NCBI RefSeq assembly: GCF_002938425.1
Contig: NZ_POQU01000005.1
Span: 1 to 64,000 of the forward strand
From: Blastococcus atacamensis
Lineage (GTDB): Bacteria; Actinomycetota; Actinomycetes; Mycobacteriales; Geodermatophilaceae
Direction of reading: 5' to 3'
Length of the DNA: 64,000 nt
Translations under genes and position numbers: made by a program
Notes under the pieces: model-generated
Databases searched by the model: none
The model's input: the letters and a program-made list of their open reading frames with translations, nothing else
What the model was told of the DNA's origin: nothing
Part shown: in pieces, positions 31,379 through 39,631 of the stretch
Layout of the letters: the number at the start of each line of letters is the position of its first letter
How positions within the stretch are numbered: the stretch's first letter is position 1

Positions 31379-32581
31379 ATGTCCCGCTCGCTGCGTGAGG
31401 TCGTCTTCGTCGACGGCGTACGCACTCCCTTCGGCAAGGCCGGCCCCAAGGGCGTCTACGCCGAGACGCGCGCCGACGATCTCGTCGTCCGCTGCATCCG
31501 CGAGCTGCTGCGCCGGAACCCGGCCCTGCCGGCCGACCGGGTGGACGAGGTGGCCATCGCCGCCACCACCCAGATCGGCGACCAGGGCCTGACCCTCGGC
31601 CGCACCGCCGCGCTGCTGGCGGGCCTGCCGAAGTCCGTCCCGGGCTACTCCATCGACCGCATGTGCGCCGGTGCCATGACCGCGGTGACCACCACCGCCT
31701 CGGGCATCGCCTTCGGCGCCTACGACGTCGCCATCGCGGGCGGCGTCGAGCACATGGGCAACCACCCCATGGGCGAGGGCGTGGACCCCAACCCGCGGAT
31801 CATCAGCGAGAAGCTGGTCGACCCCTCCGCGCTGGTCATGGGCTCCACCGCCGAGAACCTGCACGACCGCTTTCCGCACCTGACCAGGGAGCGCGCCGAC
31901 GCGTTCGCCCTGGCCAGCCAGCAGAAGTACGCCAAGGCCGTCGCCAACGGGAAGATCGGCCCGGAGCTGGTTCCCATGGCCACCCGGTCGAAGGAGTTCG
32001 GCTGGGGCGTCGCGACCGTCGACGAGCCGCCGCGGCCGCAGACCACCCTCGAGGGCCTGGGCACGCTGAAGACGCCGTTCCGCCCGCACGGGAACGTGAC
32101 CGCCGGCAACGCCGCCGGTCTGAACGACGGCGCGACCAGCTGCCTGCTCGCGGCCGAGGACGTCGCCGAGGAACTGGGCCTGAACATCGGGATGCGCCTG
32201 GTGGGCTACGGCTTCGCCGGCGTCGAGCCCGAGGTCATGGGCATCGGCCCGGTGCCCTCCACGGAGAAGGCCTTCGCCCGCACCGGCCTGACCATCGACG
32301 ACATCGGACTGTTCGAGCTCAACGAGGCCTTCGCCATCCAGGTGCTCGCCTTCCTCGACCACTTCGGCATCGCCGACGACGACGACCGCGTCAACCCGTG
32401 GGGCGGCGCCATCGCCGTCGGCCACCCGCTCGCCTCCTCCGGCGTCCGGCTGATGACCCAGCTGTCGCGGCAGTTCGCCGAGCGCCCCGACGTCCGCTAC
32501 GGCCTCACCGCCATGTGCGTCGGCCTCGGCATGGGCGCCACCGTGATCTGGGAGAACCCCCACTGGGAGGGCGACAAGTGA
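31379..32581 (+). CDS. fadA: Acetyl-CoA C-acyltransferase (beta-ketothiolase)
   Basis: A 400-aa thiolase catalysing the last step of fatty-acid beta-oxidation. The acyl-Cys is in IDRMCAGAMTAV (about residue 97), the catalytic His in GGAIAVGHPLASSG, and the second Cys in AMCVGLGMG; NEAFAIQ is the His-loop partner. ATG 31379 has GCGGAGG 8 nt upstream. The FadB stop-start overlap downstream (GTGA) shows a two-gene operon, the classic FadA-FadB complex. Confidence 0.95.
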   Translation: MSRSLREVVFVDGVRTPFGKAGPKGVYAETRADDLVVRCIRELLRRNPALPADRVDEVAIAATTQIGDQGLTLGRTAALLAGLPKSVPGYSIDRMCAGAMTAVTTTASGIAFGAYDVAIAGGVEHMGNHPMGEGVDPNPRIISEKLVDPSALVMGSTAENLHDRFPHLTRERADAFALASQQKYAKAVANGKIGPELVPMATRSKEFGWGVATVDEPPRPQTTLEGLGTLKTPFRPHGNVTAGNAAGLNDGATSCLLAAEDVAEELGLNIGMRLVGYGFAGVEPEVMGIGPVPSTEKAFARTGLTIDDIGLFELNEAFAIQVLAFLDHFGIADDDDRVNPWGGAIAVGHPLASSGVRLMTQLSRQFAERPDVRYGLTAMCVGLGMGATVIWENPHWEGDK

Positions 32582-34665
32582 GCACCGCTGTCTTCGAGAC
32601 CGAGGTCGTCACCGAGGCCAAGGTCCGGTTCCTCGACCTGCCCGGACTGTCCGGTGAGTTCGCGCTGATCACCATCGACAACGGGCACGACCACACCCGT
32701 CCGTCGACGTTCGGCCCCGGCGGCCTGGCCTCGCTGGACGCCGCGCTGGACGAGATCGCCGCGCACTCCCCCGCCCCCGCGGCGATCGGTGTGACCGGCA
32801 AGCCGTTCATCTTCGCCGTCGGCGCGGACCTCTCCGGCGTCCCGTCGGTGACCGACGCCTCCGCCGCGCGGGAGATCGCCGAGACCGGCCACCGGGTGTT
32901 CCGCCGGCTGAAGGACTCCTCGGTCCCGACGTTCGCCTTCGTCAACGGGGTGGCCCTCGGCGGCGGCCTGGAGCTGGCGCTGCACTGCCACTACCGGACG
33001 ATCAGCGGCGGCGCGGCCGTCGCGTTCCCCGAGGCGTTCCTCGGGCTGGTCCCCGGCTGGGGCGGCACGCAGCTGCTGCCGAACCTGATCGGCATCGACG
33101 CCGCCGTCACGGTGATCGTCGAGAACGCCCTGGCGCAGAACAAGATGACGCCGGCACCGAAGGCAGCGTCGCTCGGCATCGCCGACGCGCTGTTCGAGCC
33201 GGCCGACTTCCTCGAGCGCTCGCTCGAGTGGGCCGTCGGCGTGCTCGACGGCTCGGTCACGGTGGCGCGTTCCGAGGTCGACCGCTCGGCCTGGGACGAC
33301 GCCATCGCCCGGGCGCGTGGCGTCGTCGCCGCGCGCACCCGGAACGCCTCCCCCGGCGCCGTCCACTCCGTCGACCTGCTCGACCTGGCCCGCAACGGCG
33401 TGGACGCCGAGGCCTTCACCGCCGGCACCGCCGCCGAGGACGACGCGCTCACCGAGCTGCTGATGAGCGACCCGCTGCGGGCCTCGCTCTACTCGTTCGA
33501 CCTCGTCAACAAGCGGGCCAAGCGGCCGGCCGGCGCACCGGACAAGGCGCTGGCCCGGAAGGTCACCAAGGTCGGCGTCGTGGGCGCCGGGCTCATGGCC
33601 TCGCAGCTGGCGATGCTGTTCGTGCGCCGGCTCGAGGTGCCGGTCGTGCTCACCGACGTCGACCAGGCCCGGGTGGACAAGGGTGTGGCCTACGTGCACG
33701 GCGAGCTGGACAAGCTCGCCCAGCGCGGCCGGCTCAGCGCCGACAAGCTCAACCAGCTCAAGGCACTGGTCACCGGCTCGCTGTCCAAGGACGTCTTCGC
33801 CGACGCCGACCTCGTCATCGAGGCCGTGTTCGAGGAGATGTCGGTCAAGCAGCAGGTGTTCGCCGAGGTGGAGGCCATCGTCTCCCCCGAATGCGTGCTG
33901 GCGACCAACACCTCGGCGCTGTCGGTGACCGAGATGGCATCCGAGCTCGAGCACCCCGAGCGCGTGGTCGGCCTGCACTTCTTCAACCCGGTGGCCGTCC
34001 TGCCGCTGCTGGAGGTCGTCCGCGCCGAGCAGACCGACGACGCGTCGCTGGCCACCGCCTTCGCCGTCGGCAGGTCGCTGAAGAAGTCCTGCATCCTGGT
34101 CGCCGACGCTCCCGCGTTCGTGGTCAACCGGCTGCTCACCCGCTTCCTGGGTGAGGTCACCGCCGCCGTCGAGCAGGGCACCCCGGTGCCTGTGGCGGAG
34201 AAGGCGCTGGACCGGCTGGGTCTGCCGATGACGCCGTTCGAGCTGCTCTCGCTCGTCGGGCCGGCGGTGGCGCTGCACGTAGCCGAGCGCATGCACGAGG
34301 CGTTCCCCGACCGGTTCGCGGTCGGCGAAGGGCTGCGCAAGGTCGTCGAGCTGGGCAAGTCCAGCGTGTTCAGCGAGCCGGGCGTCGTCGACCCCGAGCT
34401 CGTGGACGCCTTCGCCGGCGACTCCCCGCTCACGGAGGAGCAGGTGCACGACCGGGCGGTCGAGGCGCTGGCCCAGGAGATCCGGATGATGCTGGACGAG
34501 GGCGTGGTGCAGGCGGTGCAGGACATCGACCTGGCCATGATCCTCGGCGCCGGGTGGCCGTTCTGGCTGGGCGGCATCTCCGCCTATCTGGACCGCACCG
34601 GCGTCTCGGAGAAGGTGACCGGCTCCCGGTTCCTGCCGCAGGGCGTGGCCTCGCTGCCCGCCTGA
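32578..34665 (+). CDS. fadB: Fatty-acid oxidation complex alpha subunit (enoyl-CoA hydratase / 3-hydroxyacyl-CoA dehydrogenase)
   Basis: A 695-aa bifunctional enzyme. Residues about 20-190 are the crotonase domain with oxyanion segments KPFIFAVGADLSG and VNGVALGGGLELALHC and catalytic-Glu region FPEAFLGLVPGWGG. From about 335 an NAD-binding fold (VGVVGAGLMASQLA) is followed by the dehydrogenase motif LHFFNPVAVLPLLEVV with the catalytic His, and two C-terminal 3HCDH domains. The first residue overlaps the fadA stop. It carries out hydration and oxidation before thiolysis by FadA. Confidence 0.95.
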   Translation: MSTAVFETEVVTEAKVRFLDLPGLSGEFALITIDNGHDHTRPSTFGPGGLASLDAALDEIAAHSPAPAAIGVTGKPFIFAVGADLSGVPSVTDASAAREIAETGHRVFRRLKDSSVPTFAFVNGVALGGGLELALHCHYRTISGGAAVAFPEAFLGLVPGWGGTQLLPNLIGIDAAVTVIVENALAQNKMTPAPKAASLGIADALFEPADFLERSLEWAVGVLDGSVTVARSEVDRSAWDDAIARARGVVAARTRNASPGAVHSVDLLDLARNGVDAEAFTAGTAAEDDALTELLMSDPLRASLYSFDLVNKRAKRPAGAPDKALARKVTKVGVVGAGLMASQLAMLFVRRLEVPVVLTDVDQARVDKGVAYVHGELDKLAQRGRLSADKLNQLKALVTGSLSKDVFADADLVIEAVFEEMSVKQQVFAEVEAIVSPECVLATNTSALSVTEMASELEHPERVVGLHFFNPVAVLPLLEVVRAEQTDDASLATAFAVGRSLKKSCILVADAPAFVVNRLLTRFLGEVTAAVEQGTPVPVAEKALDRLGLPMTPFELLSLVGPAVALHVAERMHEAFPDRFAVGEGLRKVVELGKSSVFSEPGVVDPELVDAFAGDSPLTEEQVHDRAVEALAQEIRMMLDEGVVQAVQDIDLAMILGAGWPFWLGGISAYLDRTGVSEKVTGSRFLPQGVASLPA

Positions 34666-34680
34666 GCGCCCTGAACGCGA

Positions 34681-34716
34681 ACGGCCTCGCACGTCAACGG
34701 CGACGTGCGGGGCCGT
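34681..34716 (+). terminator. Terminator of fadAB
   Basis: 15-bp stem (34681-34695 with 34702-34716, one G-U pair) starting 15 nt after the fadB stop. The next 200 nt hold no gene I can support. Confidence 0.75.
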
Positions 34717-34921
34717 CCGTCGTCCTCGGCCACCGACATCACCTGCGGCACGCGACCCCCGCGCCCGAACGCGCCGACGGCGACCCCACCGCGAGGGTGC
34801 TGACCGCGGGTGGACGGCGGTCCGCCCCGGGCCGCGGCTCGGGTTCGCCGTGTCGCAGCCGGGTGCGCGGTCGACGGCAAATCTCACGTCGATACGGCGC
34901 GCGGGAGGATCCGCACCCCGG

Positions 34922-35224
34922 TCAGGCCAGGCGGGCGGCGCTGCCGTAGAGGGACACCCAGTTCCGGCTGTCGAACAACAGGTCCTGGTCGGGGTGGTAG
35001 TGCAACCCCGTCAGGTCGTAGGTCCGGATGTAGTCGATGTCCACGGGGTGCTCGAGGATGGCCAGCTAGCCACCCTGGTTGCTGAAGCAGACCCCGCCCT
35101 CTGCTCCCCGGCGAGCGACCGGATCACCCCGCCGCACCAGGTCCTCGACCAGCGGGACCAGGTGCGTGTACGGCCGGCCATCGTTCGCCGGCATGCCCCG
35201 TTCCACCTTCCCCGTCGGGGTCAT
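34922..35224 (-). pseudogene. Unknown gene interrupted by an in-frame TAG
   Basis: A 100-codon frame starts 3 nt after the stop of the thiamine-binding protein gene. It reads MTPTGKVERGMPANDG to CFSNQGG, meets TAG at codon 53 (35066-35068), and continues with LAILEHPVDIDYIRTYDLTG to NWVSLYGSAARLA and TGA. Both halves look coding and share the frame, so a single substitution, for example TGG or CAG to TAG, would explain it. The family is not recognised. Either a recent nonsense mutation or a base-call error is possible. Confidence 0.55.
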
Positions 35225-35227
35225 CGC

Positions 35228-35512
35228 TCAGCGGAACTTGCTGGTGAGGCTGTCCATCGTGCGGTTCACCGAGGCGACCTTGATGTGCGAGAGCCCACCG
35301 GTCGCGCCGGCGGCGATCATCGCCTCGTGCGCCGCCCGCAGGGTCGCCCACACCTCGTCGGCCTCCCCCTCGAGCGTGGTGCCGAGCGCGCCGACCTCGT
35401 AGCGCAGCCCCGACGCCTGGATCACCGCGATCGCGGCCTCCACGTGGGCGTGCGGGTCCTCCGGGGTGCCCGGGGGTGAGGGCGCCACCTGGATCTCGGC
35501 GATCATGAGCAC
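35228..35512 (-). CDS. Thiamine-binding protein (MTH1187/YkoF, DUF77 family)
   Basis: A 94-aa ferredoxin-like protein of the MTH1187 family: MIAEIQVAPSPPGTP, then HVEAAIAVIQASGLRYEVGAL, LGTTLEGEADEVWATLRAAH and HIKVASVNRTMDSL. Members bind thiamine or related cofactors and form tetramers. GTG 35512 has AGGAGG 5 nt upstream; ATG 35506 two codons later is also possible. It is followed by dxs on the same strand upstream, whose product DXP is a thiamine precursor, a suggestive pairing. Confidence 0.85.
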   Translation of the reverse strand: MLMIAEIQVAPSPPGTPEDPHAHVEAAIAVIQASGLRYEVGALGTTLEGEADEVWATLRAAHEAMIAAGATGGLSHIKVASVNRTMDSLTSKFR

Positions 35513-35538
35513 TTCTTCCTCCTGGATGACCGCGCCGC

Positions 35539-35585
35539 AGGGACCCGCCGGGGGCGCGCGAGCGGCGGGGAGCGACGGGGTCCTT
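35539..35585 (-). repeat. Post-stop repeat copy after dxs
   Basis: Read on the minus strand, the dxs stop is followed by AAGGACCCCGTC and then GCTCCCCGCCGCTCG, matching the start of the copies after kimA and the DUF4193 gene. The promoter-distal half is not conserved here. Confidence 0.45.
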
Positions 35586-37502
35586 CTACTGCTGGGCCCC
35601 GTCCACGGGCTCGACGACGTGGTCCTCGCGGTACTCGGCGAGCCGGGAGGTCCACTCGGCGATCCGGCGGGCGACGTCCTGCTCCGTCAGCCCGGCGTCG
35701 GCCAGCACCTGGCCACGGCTGCCGTGGTCGAAGAACTGCTGCGGCAGCCCCATGGCGCGCACCGGCACGTCGACGCCGCGGTCCTGCAGCGCCTGGGTGA
35801 CGGTCGTGCCCACTCCCCCGGCCCGGCCGCCATCCTCGACGGTGACCACGAGCCGGTAGCCGGCGGCCAGGTCGAGCAGTTCCGGAGCCACCGGCAGCAC
35901 CCAGCGCGGGTCGACGACGGTGACCCCGATGCCGTGGTCCGCGGCCCTGTCGGCCGCGGCCAGGCACATCGGCACCATCGAGCCGACGGCGACCAGCAGC
36001 ACGTCGCGGCGCTCGTCACGGCGGAGCACGTCCACCGGCCCCCGCCGCTCCAGCGCCGGGATGCCGACCGGCGGCGCGCCCTTCGGGAAGCGGACGACGG
36101 TCGGCCCGTCCGTGACCGCGACCGACTCGCGCAGCGCCTCCCGCAGCGTCGGCTCGTCCCGCGGCGCGGCGAGCCGCAGGCCGGGGACGACCGACAGGAT
36201 CGACATGTCCCACATGCCGTTGTGCGAGGCGCCGTCGGTGCCGGTCACACCGGCGCGGTCGAGTACCACGGTCACCGGCTGCCGATGCAGGGCGACGTCC
36301 ATGAGCAGCTGGTCGAACGCCCGGTTGAGGAACGTCGAGTAGACGGCCACGACGGGGTGCAGGCCGCCCATCGCCAGGCCGGCGGCCGAGGTCAGCGCGT
36401 GCTGCTCGGCGATGCCGACGTCGAAGGTGCGCTCCGGGAACCGCTCGGCGAAGGCGGCCAGCCCGGTCGGGTGCAGCATCGCGGCGGTGATCGCCACGAC
36501 GTCGGAGCGCTCGGCGCCGATCCGCACCAGCTCGTCGGAGAACGCCGTCGTCCAGTCGCGGGCCGCGGCCGCGCTGGCACCGCTGTCGGGGTCGAAGACG
36601 CCGGTGGCGTGCCAGGCGTCGATCTGGTCGGTCTCCGCCGGCGGGTAGCCGAAGCCCTTGGTGGTGACGGCGTGCACGATCACCGGTCCCCCGAAGGACC
36701 GGGCCCGGCGCAGCGCGGACTCCATGACCTCGACGTCGTGCCCGTCGACCGGGCCGATGTACTTCATGCCGAGGTCCTCGAACATGCCCTGCGGCGACAG
36801 GACGTCCTTGAGGCCCTTCTTGATCGCGTGCAGCGCGTCGTACAGCGCGGAGCCCACGACCGGCGCCTTGTGCAGCGCCTGGCGCACCTGGAGCAGCGCG
36901 TTCTCGTAGCCGGGGCGCAGCCGCAGCGTGGCCAGCGCATCGGCGACGCCGCCGATGGTCGGTGAGTAGGAGCGGCCGTTGTCGTTGACCACGATGACGA
37001 CCGGGCGGTCCTGGGCCGCGGCGATGTTGTTCAGCGCCTCCCAGGCCATGCCACCGGTGAGGGCGCCGTCGCCGATGACGGCCACGACGGGCCGGCCGTC
37101 ACCGCGGACGGCGAAGGCCTTGGCCAGCCCGTCGGCGTAGGACAGCGACGTCGAGGCGTGGCTGTTCTCGACCCAGTCGTGCTCGCTCTCCGCGCGGCTG
37201 GGATAGCCGGAGAGCCCGCCGCGCTGGCGCAGCCGCTCGAAGCCCTCGACCCGGCCGGTGAGCATCTTGTGCACGTAGGACTGGTGCCCGGTGTCGAAGA
37301 CGATCGGCTCGCGCGGGGAGTCGAACACCCGGTGCAGCGCGATGGTCAGCTCGACGCAGCCGAGGTTGGGGCCCAGGTGGCCACCGGTCCTGGCCACGCT
37401 GGTGACCAGGGTGTCGCGGATCTCCGCCGCGAGGGCGGGCAGCTGCTCGGCCGGGAGGGCACGCAGGTCCTCGGGGCTCCGGAGCGATCGCAGGAGCGGC
37501 AC
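35586..37502 (-). CDS. dxs: 1-deoxy-D-xylulose-5-phosphate synthase
   Basis: DXS condenses pyruvate and glyceraldehyde 3-phosphate, the first step of the MEP isoprenoid route and the source of DXP for thiamine and pyridoxal. The 638-aa protein has the full set: [15 protein letters not shown] with the catalytic His, [15 protein letters not shown], the thiamine diphosphate motif [16 protein letters not shown]...[17 protein letters not shown], and the transketolase-like [16 protein letters not shown] 37502 aligns with the usual N-terminus ([11 protein letters not shown]); ATG 37526 adds eight residues. Confidence 0.95.
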   Translation of the reverse strand: MPLLRSLRSPEDLRALPAEQLPALAAEIRDTLVTSVARTGGHLGPNLGCVELTIALHRVFDSPREPIVFDTGHQSYVHKMLTGRVEGFERLRQRGGLSGYPSRAESEHDWVENSHASTSLSYADGLAKAFAVRGDGRPVVAVIGDGALTGGMAWEALNNIAAAQDRPVVIVVNDNGRSYSPTIGGVADALATLRLRPGYENALLQVRQALHKAPVVGSALYDALHAIKKGLKDVLSPQGMFEDLGMKYIGPVDGHDVEVMESALRRARSFGGPVIVHAVTTKGFGYPPAETDQIDAWHATGVFDPDSGASAAAARDWTTAFSDELVRIGAERSDVVAITAAMLHPTGLAAFAERFPERTFDVGIAEQHALTSAAGLAMGGLHPVVAVYSTFLNRAFDQLLMDVALHRQPVTVVLDRAGVTGTDGASHNGMWDMSILSVVPGLRLAAPRDEPTLREALRESVAVTDGPTVVRFPKGAPPVGIPALERRGPVDVLRRDERRDVLLVAVGSMVPMCLAAADRAADHGIGVTVVDPRWVLPVAPELLDLAAGYRLVVTVEDGGRAGGVGTTVTQALQDRGVDVPVRAMGLPQQFFDHGSRGQVLADAGLTEQDVARRIAEWTSRLAEYREDHVVEPVDGAQQ

Positions 37503-37602
37503 GGCTCGGCGGTGTCCTCTCTCCATGGGCGGCGCGACCGGGGGAAGGACGCACGCCCACTGTAGTCGCGTTCGGCCACCTGGCCGGTGGGCGGAAGCGG
37601 CG

Positions 37603-37971
37603 TCAGAGCCGGGGCACCCATCGCTCGCCGCGCAGGGCACCGCCGACCACCTCGACGCCGCGGGCCGCGGCCGCCAGCCTCGTCCCCTCGCGCTCGTAGG
37701 CCGCGATGGCCGCCTCGATCGCCTCGGTGGGCAGCTGGTCGGCCAGCTCCACCCGGATCGTCCGCCAGCCGCGACGCGCGGCCTCCAGCCCGGCGGCGAC
37801 GTGGTCACCGGCGAAACGGGCCAGCAGGACCGGGTACCGGCGGAGCACCTCGTGGGCCCGGTAGTCCGACGGCACGAGGTCGAAGAGCCAGGCCACGGCG
37901 GTGCGCTCCCAGTCGGGCGCACCAGGAGGCCGCACCTGCTCCGGCCACCCCGGCGGCACCGTTCCGTCCAC
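37603..37971 (-). CDS. Conserved hypothetical protein under a LexA box
   Basis: A 122-aa (GTG 37971) or 128-aa (ATG 37989) protein with [20 protein letters not shown], then [20 protein letters not shown], and a mixed alpha/beta C-terminus. I cannot assign a function. The minus strand carries CAGAAT (37978-37983) 6 nt before GTG 37971, favouring the shorter, leaderless start, with a perfect SOS box over the -35 region. Induction by DNA damage is therefore expected. Confidence 0.75.
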   Translation of the reverse strand: MDGTVPPGWPEQVRPPGAPDWERTAVAWLFDLVPSDYRAHEVLRRYPVLLARFAGDHVAAGLEAARRGWRTIRVELADQLPTEAIEAAIAAYEREGTRLAAAARGVEVVGGALRGERWVPRL

Positions 37972-37992
37972 CGCACCATTCTGCGCCATCGG

Positions 37993-38008
37993 TCGAACAT
38001 CCGTTCGA
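37993..38008 (-). promoter_or_regulatory. LexA (SOS) box
   Basis: TCGAACATCCGTTCGA is a perfect match to the actinobacterial SOS box TCGAAC-N4-GTTCGA, and the symmetry extends to GGTC/GACC at both ends (37991-38010). It covers the -35 position of the promoter of the 37603-37971 gene. Confidence 0.88.
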
Positions 38009-38024
38009 CCGGCGCGCGCCCGAG

Positions 38025-38255
38025 CTAGGCAGACATCTGCCGCTTGAGCCAGAACTGCTCGAAGCCCCAGGTGCCGGCGCCGCTGGAGTGGTAGCTGACC
38101 AGCTCCCACCCCTCGGCACCGAGCTTGTTGAGCACCGAGCTGACGTCGCCCTGCTGCCGTTCCGACTGACCGCCGGGGAGCTTCACGCTGACCCCCGCGC
38201 GCTGGGACTCGGCGTCGTTGGCGGTGATGACCGAGGCGTATTCCCACGTGGGCAC
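38025..38255 (-). CDS. DUF4177 family protein
   Basis: A 76-aa protein with the DUF4177 pattern WEYASVI near the start, LNKLGAEGWELVSY in the middle and a hydrophobic-basic end (FEQFWLKRQ). Function unknown. TACCGT (38262-38267) precedes GTG 38255 by 6 nt on the minus strand, so it is probably leaderless with its own promoter in the 43-nt gap to the methyltransferase gene. Confidence 0.88.
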   Translation of the reverse strand: MPTWEYASVITANDAESQRAGVSVKLPGGQSERQQGDVSSVLNKLGAEGWELVSYHSSGAGTWGFEQFWLKRQMSA

Positions 38256-38298
38256 CCCTAGACGGTAGCGAGGCGGCCCGGCGGGGGACGTCGCCGGG

Positions 38299-39540
38299 TC
38301 AGGCGGGGACGAGCAGCGCCACGCACTCGACGTGCTGCGTCATCGGGAAGGCGTCGAACCCACGCAGCCCCGCCAGGCGGTACCCGGCGCCGACGAACGC
38401 CGCGACGTCCCTGCCCAGGGCGGCCGGGTCGCAGGCGACGTAGACGATCGCCCGTGCGCCGGTGCCGGCGAGCAACCGGCTGACCGCCTTCCCCGCGCCG
38501 GCACGCGGCGGGTCGAGGACGACGACGTCCGGCACCGACCCCACCTCGACGAGCAGCTCCTCCAGCCCCTCGGCGTCGACCATGCCCTCCCACACCTCGG
38601 CCTGCGGGAGCGCGGAGAGGTTGGCATCGGCCGCGGCGCAGGCGCCGGGGTCGGACTCCACGCAGACCACGCGGCCCTCCTCGCCCACCAGCGGGGCGAG
38701 GGCGCCGCCGAACAGGCCGGCCCCGGCGTAGAGGTCCAGGACGATCTCTCCCGGGAGCACCGCGGCGAAGTCCTCGACGGCGGAGACCAGGGCGTCGGCC
38801 GCAGCGGGGTGCACCTGCCAGAACCCGGTGCCCTCCACCTCCCAGTCCCGACCACCGGCGCGGCGCTCGGCACGTCCGGCCGGTTCCGCGGGCAGCTCCT
38901 CACCGGCCTGCAGCACCTCGGCCACCTGCGGCCGGCCGCGACGGTCCAGCCGGGAGGTGGTCACCGCCCCGGTCGAGTCGATCGAGACGTCGACGGCGCC
39001 GGCACCCGGCCAGCGCCGGGCGAGCACGGCCTGCGCGGCCGGCTCGACGGTGATCGGGCAGTCGTCGAGGACGACGACGTCGTGCGAGCGGTGCCGCCGC
39101 AGTCCGGGCGCCCCGGTGCGGTCGACGGCGAACCGGGCCCGCGAGCGCCACCGCAACGCCCCGCCGGGCAGCTCCTCGACCACGAGCCCGGCCACCACCG
39201 GGTCCCCTGCGTCCAAGCCCCCGAGCCGCACCAGCTGCTCGCGCACCACGGACGCCTTGAGCCGGTGCTGCTCGGCCGGGTCCACGTGCTGCCAGTCGCA
39301 GCCGCCACACTTCCCCGGGCCGCTGTAGGGGCACGGCCGCTCGATGCGTGCCGGCGATGCCTCGAGCACCTCGACGGCGTCGGCGCGGCAGAAGCCGGCA
39401 TGCCGGTCCTCGGTCACCCGCACCCGCACCCGCTCACCGGGCAGCGTGTGCCGGACGAAGACCACCCGGCCCTCGTGCCGGGCCACGCAGTGCCCACCGT
39501 GTGCGACCGGACCGACGGTCACCTCGAACTCCTGCCCCAC
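38299..39540 (-). CDS. Class I SAM-dependent RNA (uracil-C5) methyltransferase, RlmD/TrmA family
   Basis: A 413-aa enzyme with an N-terminal TRAM domain (FEVTVGPVAHGGHCVARHEG), a Cys cluster that fits a [4Fe-4S] site (CPYSGPGKCGGCDWQH plus the later DDCPI), and a Rossmann methyltransferase domain with DLYAGAGLFG and VVLDPPRAG. The nucleophilic Cys is in YVACDPAALGRD. It methylates C5 of a uridine in rRNA or tRNA; which one cannot be told (Rv2689c is the mycobacterial counterpart). The start is uncertain: GTG 39540 keeps the whole TRAM domain, while GTG 39522 has the better ribosome site (CAGGAG). Confidence 0.9.
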   Translation of the reverse strand: MGQEFEVTVGPVAHGGHCVARHEGRVVFVRHTLPGERVRVRVTEDRHAGFCRADAVEVLEASPARIERPCPYSGPGKCGGCDWQHVDPAEQHRLKASVVREQLVRLGGLDAGDPVVAGLVVEELPGGALRWRSRARFAVDRTGAPGLRRHRSHDVVVLDDCPITVEPAAQAVLARRWPGAGAVDVSIDSTGAVTTSRLDRRGRPQVAEVLQAGEELPAEPAGRAERRAGGRDWEVEGTGFWQVHPAAADALVSAVEDFAAVLPGEIVLDLYAGAGLFGGALAPLVGEEGRVVCVESDPGACAAADANLSALPQAEVWEGMVDAEGLEELLVEVGSVPDVVVLDPPRAGAGKAVSRLLAGTGARAIVYVACDPAALGRDVAAFVGAGYRLAGLRGFDAFPMTQHVECVALLVPA

Positions 39541-39560
39541 CCACCCGCCGTCACGGTCAG

Positions 39561-39631
39561 GTGACGTGCTGGAGCGGCCCCGCCGCAGGGGCCCGCGCCG
39601 AGCCTGCGAGGGGCGAGGTGGACGGGATCCT
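39561..39631 (-). repeat. Post-stop repeat copy after kimA
   Basis: On the minus strand, directly after the kimA stop, come AGGATCCCGTCC, a middle block with CTCGCAGGCTC, a GGCCCC-type hairpin, and GCTCCAGCACGTCAC. The copies at 46598-46692 and 52178-52215 share these blocks in the same order and the same position after a stop. Confidence 0.7.

Noticed and set aside
32497-34887. 796-codon minus-strand frame opposite fadB
   Set aside because: Antisense shadow; fadB motifs are complete on the plus strand.
35066-35068. Programmed read-through or special amino acid at TAG
   Set aside because: No recoding signal is visible and UAG recoding is not known in this group; mutation or miscall is simpler.
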